This document shows positions 54,253-64,000 of a DNA stretch of 64,000 bases, in pieces. The notes beneath the pieces are model-generated. The model saw only the letters and a list, made by a program, of their open reading frames with translations, was not told the DNA's origin and made no database searches. A program made the position numbers and the translations under genes. Each line of letters opens with the position of its first letter. The stretch's first letter is position 1. The stretch comes from Selaginella moellendorffii (lineage: Eukaryota; Streptophyta; Lycopodiopsida; Selaginellales; Selaginellaceae): assembly GCF_000143415.4 (NCBI RefSeq), contig NW_003314296.1:1560302-1624301 (forward strand). The letters are read 5' to 3'.

Positions 54253-56182
54253 ATTACACACATGTGTATATATAAGATAAGATGGAGTTTGTTGTGAGTG
54301 TGGGTGATTTTGAATTTGAGCTTCAATCATTACGAGTGTTGCCAATTAAAATTTTGACCTCATCCTTAATATAGATTGATTACAATTACAGATTGATTAC
54401 AATTACATATAGATTGATCATGCCAAGTGTGACTTTGAAGCCCTTATTTCATACTTTTTTATATTTCTTCCATTCCTTTCATTTTTATATTTTTACCTTT
54501 GTTTCCATCATTTTTATCTCCCATTACTTCCTATTATGTTTTTTTTGCATTCTTTTATTTCCTTTCTAAATCCTTTATATAGTCTTTAGGTTGATTAGTT
54601 TAAGTAAGAGTATGTTAATTTCTTTGACTTTGATCTGTTATTTGAGGCCAAGATTGCAATCTATCATCTTATTCCAATTAAGAATGCTTATTCCATCAAT
54701 GTTCTTATTTAATATTGGTCACCAAAGGAGATTAAGATCTTATGAACAAATCTTTAAAAGATATTGGAGAAATGTGTTATTTCAAAACCTTAAAGTCCTT
54801 AAGTGTGTGAACTTCATTTTGTGATAGAGGTTAATTAGAGTACTTGATTCTACATTGACTATCATCCATTAAATAATGTGACAATCTCGGATATGTACCT
54901 ACTTCCTTATATATTGCCAATCTTTTAGATTGTTTAGTTATATATCATATTATGAGCGCATTCACCAAGTTAAATTTTACTTTTGCTTATTGGCTAAAGA
55001 GGATATTCCCAAAATTGTTTTCCATACACCATTTGGTTTGTATGAGTTTTTAATGATGCTATTCAGGTTGAACATTACTCCATTGATTTTTTAGCAAATG
55101 ATGGATGAAGTTCTTTATGATATGTCAAGATTACCAACTTCATTGATAATATCTTTATCCACTCAAAGGGGATATTGAGAAGAGCACATCTATGATGTTC
55201 ATAAAGTGTTGAATTGGTTGTAAAAAGTTAATTTGAAATTGAAGTGGTAAAAATGTATATTTAGGACCAAGGATATAATTTGTTTTAAATACTACATTTC
55301 TTAGGAAGTTTTGCAAATTGATCTTAATAAACTTGTGGTTGTTTTTAAGTTTCTTACTTTGAAATATGTGAACAATATGCAACACTTTCTCAGAAAAGTG
55401 AAATATCTTAATTGTTTTACTGATTATTTTTCTAATTGTATTTCACTATTACAAATGTTGTTAAAGTTATTAACATTGTCTTTTATCTTGTTTGAGGATT
55501 GTTAAGGATTTGTAAATCTTAAAGAGATGTTGATAGTTGTACTATTTAGTGGCTTTGAAACTTTAAATATATAACTTCAAGGTTGTTTGTTATTCAGGGA
55601 GTTCTATAATTCATGTTGAAGCCTTTTTTCAAGCTCCTCTCCCTTTTTCATTCTCTTTCATATTCTTATTGTTCTAGTATTAATGAATTTTCTAAATGAG
55701 GATTTTGTGCCATTAGCAATTGTTATACTTGATATTTAGTATCCACAAGGTGCAGAACTAAATTTACATTCTCTTGACGAGGTTCATAAGGCTCAAAAGT
55801 TTGAGTTATTTTGTGCTAGATTTGAAAATCTTACATCATTTGCTAATAACTTGTTATTTTGGCTACATTCTCAATATCATCTTAAGAACAACTTTCTTTA
55901 TATTATGAGGATTAATCATTTATGGTTTGTGGTGTCTTTGATCTTTATTCTATGCTTTCTTTATGTTTAACATGACTTTTCTATTCTAGGGGTGTACATA
56001 AGACATCGTCATTTGATTGAGGTATTTCTATTGGTTGGAGATGCAATGTGAATAGTTTGGTAGAATAGTTTATTCAGGCCTTCAAAGGGATAATTTCAAA
56101 GTTTATAAACTTTCAACATTTGAATTGAGATGGTTATTTGCCATCTTTTTGGTATGTATATATCATGGGGTTATAGAGTTAT

Positions 56183-57351
56183 TATCGCAAATGTAACTTC
56201 GGGTATCAAAAGTTATCTGTCAGCCAGTTTTTACGGACACTCTTTCTTTACTACCACGACGGTAGGAGGTTAGTATTGCTAGACCCTTTATCAGCCCCTT
56301 TTGTGCTAGTGGAGTTAACTAGGCATTTCGAGTGTACTTAGATTAGATGAGCATAAGGACAGAATTCCTACATGTTATTAGCTAAGCATATTTAGCCCGG
56401 TAAGGAGTTCCTGTCTCGTTATGTCTTGCACTTGCTAGTGACAAGACTCCTCGCATATTGAGACTAGTCCCTTAATATCACTGGATGATAGTTTACCGTG
56501 TCTGCCAAACACCTTCGTTATCATGCCCTTTGTATTAGTCTCATTTCGGTCCTAAATGCTATTTATGGAAAGTGTCTAGATTTGCTCATTTGGCATATCT
56601 ACAGGATGTAGAAATTGTCCTTAAATACAATTGTGTTTGTCCCGTGTCCAAATTCACAATCTAAGCAGAACCCCTCCTACATGTAGCTTTCGAGCTTGTC
56701 CTAGAAACTAACTCTTCATACTAAAGGAGGCTTGGGGTGAAATCCCAAGCGTGTGTTCCTCAAGGGCCGGGGGGGGGGGGGGGGAAAAAAATGTGGGGGA
56801 ATAAAGGGGGAGGAAAAAGGGTAAGCAGGGGCAAAAAAGGGAACAAAAGAGAGGGGGGAAAAACGGGCAAAAGGGAGAAACAAAAGGGAGGGAGAAAAGG
56901 GTCAAAAAAAAAAAGGGGGGGGTGGGGGGGCAAAAAGAAAAAATGAAAGAAAAGAAAAAAACAAGGAAAGGGTGGAGAAGGGGTGAAAAACGAAACGGGA
57001 AAAAAAAAGGAGGGGGGGGGGAAAATCTACAAGGGGGGGGACAGACAAATCCGGGGGGGGGGGGGGGGAGGGGGGTTCAAAATGTATAGTAGGGATAGTG
57101 GGTAGGTTGGGCATGACTGACTAACCTGAGGCATAGTCTAGCTCTTGCTTGTGTGCCTGTCCTTGTTCTGCGTCCGGCTTGGGTCTAGGACCTTGTTCTG
57201 CGTCCGGCTTGGGTCTAGGCCTAAGTTCCACACCATGCTAGCTAGTAGAGTACCCATGTCCTCGCGTTAGGCCAACAGTATGCCGAAATAGTGCCAGATT
57301 CCGTTTGGCTCCATTTTTGTCGCGAATGTGACTTTGGGTATCGAAAGTTAC
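56183..57351. other. Unclassified repeat with a low-complexity core
   Basis: The first about 37 bases (tcgcaaatgtaacttcgggt onward, 56,186) recur at 57,319 just before the next LTR. This suggests the two ends of an element or two LTR fragments. Between them, 56,767-57,075 is almost only G and A with long G runs. A 30-base unit is repeated twice at about 57,161-57,220. No gene is recognised. Confidence 0.45.
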
Positions 57352-58346
57352 TGTAAGCAACTATATTTTCCTTTTTACTTTAGTCACTTAACTGCACCTC
57401 GGACCACTTGGAGGAGTCTCATTCACAACCTCCATAAGTCCCAGTTAGGACTTGGGGCTTGCCAGCCTTGAGAATGGCATCCATGCCACTCAACCTTTGC
57501 ACTTGGTCCAAGTGCTCCACGTGTCCGATCCCATGACCGACACCCCAAGGTACCACCGATATACCAGCCCGTTACGCTAGGCCATGCCCATTCACCTTGG
57601 TCACACCGGTGGTCTAACACCACTGCATCATAATCCCGTCTCTCAAAGACTAGGCCATCCATCCATGAGCGATCATCCCAGATCTACTCCTTAGCATCCT
57701 TAGGATGCCCGCAGACATGGGGAATAGCCTTCCCCAACAACTCTTTTCCAGTCCCCACCAAGTCCCTTTTAGTCCATGGCCATGTTCACCAACACTACCA
57801 CTGGATCAAGGCCCGCAGGCCTGACCACTAAGTCCCATTATCCTTTGGGACTTCCTCACCATGTGACCGTATCCTTGGTCACTACATTAGAGGCCTACTC
57901 CTCTTCCCTTTCACTGTTTGGGACTTTGGGACAACATTTCGAAATACCGTGGCCTTACGCAAGCCTCATGGGTACTCTCCCCGCCTTTCACCTTTAGGTG
58001 CTCTAGCCATGGGCTTAGAGCGAGGTTTCGTTGAGCCACGACAGGTATCCAAGTAGGTAGTGCCACCCACACTTGGACTGGGAGCATCGGCCAGTCGATC
58101 TCCCGGGGGAACTAGAGCCGGCTTTTGAACACTTCACCAAGCTACCCCGCTTGTCGGCTTGTGTTCACTCTAGTCTTGGACTTCCCAGTGGGCAGCTCAT
58201 CACCCAACACTGGGTCCGGCCTTCCTGGGCCAAACTGGCCTTTCTTGGCCAAACTGGCTCCACTGCAGTCCTCCCCATTACTATACTTTTGGAGCTCACC
58301 AAACCCCCCAGGGTCTGGGAGACAAACGCTTTGGGCTTTCACCCTC

Positions 58347-58500
58347 TCAGACTCGGACTCGGACTCGGACTCGGACTCGGACTCGGACTCGGGCTCGGTC
58401 TCGGGCTCGGCCTCGGTCTCGGTCTCGATCCCAATCTCGGTCTCGGTCCCGGTCTCGGTCCCGGTCTCGGTCTCGGTCTCGGTCTCGACTTCGGACTCCA
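58347..58500 (+). repeat. CTCGGN hexamer array
   Basis: About 25 units of CTCGGA/CTCGGT/CTCGGG. Being a multiple of three, it opens long artificial frames on both strands. Confidence 0.9.
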
Positions 58501-59150
58501 TCTCGGGTCCATCTCGGACTCCATCTTGGACTCCATCTCAGGTCCATCTCGGACTCCATCTCGTGTCCATCTTGGGTCCATCTCGGACTCCATCTCGGGT
58601 CCATATTGGACTCCATCTCGGGTCCATCTCGGACTCCATCTTGGGCTCCATTTTGGGTCCATCTCAGGTCCACCTCGGACTCCACATCGGACTCCATCTC
58701 GGGTCCATCTCGGACTCCATCTCGGGTCCGTCTCGGACTCAATCTCGGATCCATCTCGGACTCCATCTCGGGTCCACCTCGGACTCCACATCGGACTCCA
58801 TCTCGGGTCCATCTCGGACTCCATCTCGGGTCCGTCTCGGACTCAATCTCGGATCCATCTCGGACTCCATCTCGGGTCCACCTCGGACTCCACATCGGAC
58901 TCCATCTCGGGTCCATCTCGGACTCCATCTCGGGTCCGTCTCGGACTCAATCTCGGATCCATCTCGGACTCCATCTTGGGTCCACCTTGGACTCCACCTC
59001 GGACTCCATCTCAAGGTCCTTCTCAGACTCCATCTCAGGGTCCTTCTCGAACTCCACTTCGGGCTCCAACTCGGGTCCATCTCGGACTCCACTTCGGACT
59101 CCAACTCAGGTCCATCTCGGACTCCAACTTGGGTCTATCTCGGACACTTC
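58501..59150 (+). repeat. Minisatellite grown from the hexamer, with a 104-base higher-order unit
   Basis: Variants of CTCGGACTCCATCTCGGGTC in tandem. A landmark, GGGTCCGTC, recurs at 58,724, 58,828 and 58,932, so a 104-base composite unit is present three times. Because 104 is not a multiple of three, the same peptide pattern appears in shifting frames. Confidence 0.85.
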
Positions 59151-62100
59151 CACGTGTCATGTGTTGGTCCTTTTGGGTCCCTTTTTGGAGCCTCGCTTAT
59201 TGCTCGCTTCGTGCTCGTTCCTCGAGCACTTTGTTGGGAGTTCCACTCCCGCTCTCAACCTTTCAAGTCGGAGCTTTTAGTCCAAACTTGTTACGCTCGT
59301 TTGGTTTTCGCTTTGGCCACCACCACATGGCACCCTTCCGGCTCCACTTTGGGGCCTAGGGATTTTGTGTCTCACAACTCCACCACCCATAGACGAAGTT
59401 CGATGTCCTCATCGAACGATAAACTATTTTATGAAGTAATACCAACTTGTATTACCATTCCCATCCTTGGCCCCTTGCCAATACTTGTCAATGGTCGAAT
59501 ATTGAAGGCTCATCATGCCTTCCCCATCCTCTAAGGAGTATAGTCTCTCCAACTTAGAGACTGATTGGACCATTTGTGGTGGTTCTCTCCTTTCACTGGT
59601 TTAGTTCTCATTAAACTTGTTAGAGACACCTTTTCTAACACAATCCCATTACTCATTCTCGAGTGGCCTCACTTTCCATCGATATAACCCTTGCACTTTG
59701 GAACTTTTAATTCTGACTTCTTGAAGTCAATTTTTTGGGTGCCTTCGACACCTTGCATTGCACATATTGTGCAACTCCACTTTCTCATCCTAGAAGTTCT
59801 CTACTTGAGGGCACCATCATCCTTTGTTCGATTTCATGCCACCTTTGGCATTAAGTTCCAGTTATCATATTTTGTGCTAGGGCTGTCCACGGCCCTATCA
59901 TTTGGCTACCTTACTGCTCCCACCTTTGGAGCTTCCGCTTTCGCCAAATCGGAGCAATTGAGAATCCATCCTTGGGAACACATTGCCTTTCCGACAATCC
60001 GTTAGCACCCAACACCTTAGTGTTCTTGGCCTAACTTTGCCATTTGGATTCTTTCCCATGATTCCTATGGCTCTTTACTTAGCCACAGTCTTTTGCTCCT
60101 ATCCTTGATTGTTGCACTCAGCAACATAGGATCGCTACCTCCATTTTCGAGGTATCCTTTCGGTTCTATAGCAAAGACTCTTCTTTGCCAAGTCCGAAGG
60201 GTGTTCACCCCTAGTACGTCTCTTTAGCATCTTTTGCTGTGGGCTTTATCCATGGCCCAACTTCATGACCCTCCCAGGGGTCTCTTATAGAGACTACTTT
60301 CCTCGGACTCACTATGCCATCGCATTGACATATCTCATTTCCCTTAAGTGCTCTTCCCTCTTGGTCATCTTGACCAAGCCACACCATCTTAAATAGTTCA
60401 AATCAACATTTTGAACTAGGAACTTCATTCCTTAGCCAACCAAGGACCTTGTCCTTATTTGGCCATAAGATCACCTAGTGATCTCACCTCAGCACCTTAA
60501 TAGAGTTGCCAAGAGGTACTTGGTCTTCTAGACCTTCAAGTTGTTGACCATAACCCCGGGGGCATCCCCCACGCTTGGCAGTGCACCCAAGCCAGCCCTT
60601 ACGGCCAAGGGTCCATAGCAACTGAGATTAGGTGTCCCCATCTCACTCACCACGTCCTTGGTGCCACTTGCACCAAAGCGTTCAAGTTAGATATGCCGAG
60701 CTTTCACACTAAACAATCTAACTGTGCATCACGACTCTGAGGCATCCCTCGCTTGGCGGTGTGCCCAAACCAGTCTCCCCACTGAGAGTCCATAACCACA
60801 AATATGAGTGTCCTCATATTCCAAACCATCACCATGCCCTAATGATTTGGGACTCGAACCCAAGCACGGGTCGGGACTCGAACCCAACCTCCGTATATGC
60901 ATCTACGGACGGCATCACACAAGATGCCTAGCGTGACTCCCCACGCCGGTGCACCAACCTATATTTAAAGTGCGCTACAGATCACAGCTTAGGAACCTAG
61001 TTCCTCCACACTGCCAAGTCCTCTCACTTGACATGTCTGTGATCATGTATAGACTCCTTCATGCTTGGCCCCATAGGCCACCCTTTTTGAAGTTAGCACC
61101 TTCAACTAGGGTATTTGTTCCCCCCGACTTGTTAATCTCACTTAGCAAGTCATCTAGCCACCGTAACATGGTTCCTGCATAAGCGTGAAAGTCCTTAACC
61201 ATTGACTTTCGTTCAAAGCCCTCTCTTTGAACACTCGGGAACTACTTTCCCAACCTTGATAGCCTCGCCTCATGGCAAACTTCAAGACTATGCTTCTGCT
61301 GCGCCACTCTGATTTCACGCATTCTATGAACCATTTACACTTGGCTTTCTAGGTATCTAGTTACCTAGAATTGTTTTTTTTTTTTGGGAACCTTTCGAAG
61401 GAACTCTGTCCCTTTAGCTTGCCAATGCCTCTCCTTTCGTAAGCTTTCCAATTGCCATATAGTCTAACATGGACAATCCCATGTTTTTGACTCTCCATGG
61501 CATCCCGGTTACTAGTAACAACATGCTTGAGTGCCCACTTGATTTTCCACTCCCAACTTGCATAACCACCCTTGGTCATGCCTGTCAATTCCTATGGTTC
61601 AGTTCTATCCCTTTACTACTTGCTTTTGGCTTCACACCTTTCCTTCGGTCATTCTCCTCCAAATTAGGAGGATAGCTTTGCACTTTCTATCATGCCTTGG
61701 CAAGTATTCATAGGGATGAACCTACCCGACAGCCTAGGGAGTGGTTTCTCAATTTGGGTATACTCACCTTGTAATCCCACACACTGGGATTACCGTTGCT
61801 ACTTATGGGCCTTTATATGCCTATCACTAGCCTTGCTAAAATCCCTCTTTGGCTTTGTCCAATTTGGGTAGACGGACTTCTCCCGTTTCCACAACCTTGG
61901 ACATTTGGATAGCACCTCCTATCCTTCATTAGCTAGGGACTTTGTCCCTTGGGCATTATCCATTGCCCTCATGACACCAAACATCACCTTCTAGTGTTCT
62001 AGAGTGCTTGGGTGTCCCAATGATGGCCTCTTTGGCAATGAGCATTCCCTTTACGACATTGACTTACTATTTCGCAGCATAAGCAATTTATCCCTCATAA

Positions 62101-63405
62101 GGGTATATCTAACTTCTTTATCCCAATAAGAAGTCTTAGGTAGTTGCCTTCTACCCGTTTAACAAATTATTTTGCCCCTTTTGTTTAATTGCCTCATAGT
62201 TGTCAAGTCCTACAACTCATTGCTGGTGTTTCCACACCTCCATCATTATCTGGGTCACCACACTCTAACCGCATGCTTTCTAGCTTAAGCTATGCCATTC
62301 CTATTTCCATTGGGATTCCTTTGGACGGAGTTCTCATGAACCCGCCAACTTGACCTCAAGGTAGCACGCCTTAGCACCTTCGGCTCCACGAGCCTATCCT
62401 TATAACACTATTTATTAATGTTTAGGTCTTTGCCAAGACCAATATAGTTGTTCCTCATGCTAACTATTCGTTAGCACCGCACCATAGTGTTTGCACCCAA
62501 CTCTAGGCCAAAGTTGCTTTCTTCTGGGAACATCTTTCCCACGACTTTAATATAGCACATTCTGCCATCAATGAGATACTCACTGTTCTCATACTTGGAT
62601 CTTATGATCCTCCCCATACCTCATGGGGCACCATACACCTCCATCCAAATGCTTCAACCAATCCCTTAGGACCATTCCCTGACTCCACTTGAGTCATCCA
62701 GCATTTTAGACTTTGCTAATCCAACGACCTGCGAGGTTTTAGTCTTCGAGGTGTCAACTCGCTGGAATACAACTTCTTGTATTCAGGTCCTGCTCACAAG
62801 GACCATCTTTGCAAGTGTTCCTCCGACACTTGATTTGTTCTCTTGGGGCAACCTTTTGCCCCTTAGGACCACTTGTTTATGTGATGAGAATACCAACTCA
62901 TCCTCTGAGTACACCCCCAACTCCTTGGGTTGTTCCAGCATTTATTAGAGGTAGCCCCGGCTACTATTTCAAGGACTTGTGTCCTCTTCTGTATTTGACC
63001 TCCCATGGTCATCAATTCTGGTCTCAAAGTTATGAGCACCAGCCTCAACTATATGAGGGTAATCTTGTGACTCCTTTATTGTTTTGGAGTCTACATCTTT
63101 CCCGTGATCCCAACTATAATTGTTTACCACAACTATGTTAGCCCGTTTGCTATGTCAAACACTCATCTGGATCACATCCTCAGCTCTCTGAGGAAACCTT
63201 ATACTATTCCCAATATCCCAAAGTTGTTCCATTATTGGCCCTTTTCTATCCACCACCTTGTCTACAAGTTCCCACATGAACTGTAATGGAGAGCCATGTC
63301 TTCCTGACCTGCTACTCCTCAAGGATAGGCCCACTCCTCGGACCTACCGATGCCAACACCAGTGGTGATATACTTGAGCACCAATAAAAGTCGAACTAAG
63401 GAACA
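59151..63405. other. Non-coding interior of the large LTR element
   Basis: No recognisable protein. Two diverged related blocks lie at about 60,550-60,660 and 60,730-60,840 (shared CGCTTGGC and CCATA). A poly-T run of about 13 lies at 61,374-61,386. Confidence 0.45.
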
Positions 63406-64000
63406 GCTCCGATACCAAATGTAAACGACTAATTTTTCCTTTTTACTTTAGTCACTTAACTGCACCTCCGACCACTTGGAGGAGTCTCATTCACAACCTC
63501 CATAAGTCCCAGTTAGGACTTGGGGCTTGCCAGCCTTGAGAATGGCATCCATGCTACTCAACCTTTGCACTTGGTCCAAGTGCTCCAGGTGTCCGATCCC
63601 ATGACCGACACCCCAAGGTACCACCGACATACCAGCCCGTTACGCTAGGCCATGCCCATTCACCTTGGTCACACCGGTGGTCTAACGCCACTGCATCATA
63701 ATCCCGTCTCTCAAAGACTGGGCCATCCATCCATGAGCGATCATCCCAGATCTACTCCTTAGCATCCTTAGGATGCCCGCAGACATGGGGAATAGCCTTC
63801 CCCAACAACTCTTTTCCAGTCCCCACCAAGTCCCTTTTAGTCCATGGCCGTGTTCACCAACACTGCCACTGGATCAAGGCCCGTAGGCTTGACCGCTAAG
63901 TCCCACTATCCTTTGGGACTTCCTCACCATGTGACCGTATCCTTGGTCACTACATTAGAGGCCTACTCCTCTTCCCTTTCACCGTTTGGGACTTTGGGAC

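Larger units (their letters stand above)
52341..56182 (+). mobile_element. Highly decayed gypsy element related to the 29-34 kb copy, + orientation
   Basis: An LTR relic at 52,341-52,477 (TGTGAG start) and a following TTGGTGG match the intact copy's 5' LTR and binding site. Gag (52,730-52,870), protease (53,270-53,450 and 54,290-54,370), RT (54,590-55,400) and later pol segments (to 56,180) follow in order. They have many stops, and differences from the 29-34 kb copy are dominated by C-to-T and G-to-A. An inverted gag piece lies at 52,905-53,070. The right end is cut off at about 56,182 and no 3' LTR is seen. Confidence 0.75.
57352..64000 (-). mobile_element. Large LTR element without recognisable genes (LARD-like), cut by the right edge
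   Basis: Sequence from 57,352 (TGTAAGCAACTA) recurs almost unchanged from 63,420 (TGTAAACGACTA) to the window end, so each LTR is at least 580 bases. Left of 63,420 the minus strand reads TGGTATCGGAGC (63,406-63,417), an initiator tRNA-Met-type primer site. The element is therefore on the minus strand with its 5' LTR at the right. The interior of about 5 kb has no gag or pol frame on either strand that I recognise. Lack of coding and long LTRs fit a large non-autonomous derivative. The 3' LTR's inner end is not defined, because its partner is truncated. Confidence 0.75.

Noticed and set aside
56737..57114. Lys/Gly-rich and Pro/Phe-rich frames in the G/A tract
   Set aside because: They arise from homopolymer runs that probably are not correct sequence.
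58073..59534. Long open frames of 428 and 469 codons (LGLGLG, SDSDSD and SGPSRTPS repeats)
   Set aside because: They come from the hexamer and minisatellite, are open on both strands and in several frames, and have no real protein character outside the repeat.
60850..60900. tRNA-like B box (GGGTTCGAGTCC) on the minus strand, twice
   Set aside because: No A box or cloverleaf around it; it lies in the LTR-element interior and may be chance or a relic.

Overview
The window is plant nuclear DNA. The genes have short introns (mostly 50-120 nt), the proteins are land-plant families (pentatricopeptide-repeat, group-6-like remorin, CHASE-domain cytokinin receptor, GDSL lipase, secreted Cu/Zn superoxide dismutase), and there is a nuclear tRNA-Asn. 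Compact genes, several PPR genes and an apparently transferred toxin-type gene point to a spikemoss (Selaginella-like lycophyte); the species is an inference. Exon limits below come from reading splice sites and reading frames by eye.

Left arm (1-22.7 kb), gene-dense: a broken 2OG-Fe(II) oxygenase-like gene (-), an MFSD5-type molybdate-anion transporter (+), a secreted Cu/Zn SOD (+), a PPR gene (+), tRNA-Asn, a remorin (-), a GDSL esterase/lipase-like protein lacking the catalytic serine (+), a PPR remnant, an intronless ADP-ribosyltransferase of the bacterial enterotoxin/scabin fold (-), and a RAD5/HLTF-type HIRAN-SNF2-RING helicase (-).

Middle (22.6-42.8 kb): a tandem segmental duplication. 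One unit runs from inside exon 1 of the HLTF-like gene, through an ABCC transporter and PITHD1/LEA_2 remnants, to exon 1 of an intact PITHD1 gene. The junction at about 29,070 fuses PITHD1 exon 1 to HLTF exon 1. ABCC copy A looks intact. Copy B is a pseudogene, with an early stop, an 896-bp hAT element, a damaged NBD1 signature and a TMD2 deletion. A 5-kb Ty3/gypsy element with 175-bp LTRs sits in the second unit, and copy A preserves the empty site. Part of the two ABCC copies is almost identical while the flanks differ by several percent, which suggests gene conversion.

Right arm (42.8-64 kb): an AT-rich spacer, a full cytokinin receptor histidine kinase (+), a PPR relic, then nested transposon-derived sequence. 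This holds a strongly decayed relative of the same gypsy family carrying a miniature LTR element (TRIM) with an extra partial LTR, a purine-only G/A stretch that looks like a sequence artefact, and a large LTR element without recognisable genes that contains a minisatellite and runs off the right edge.
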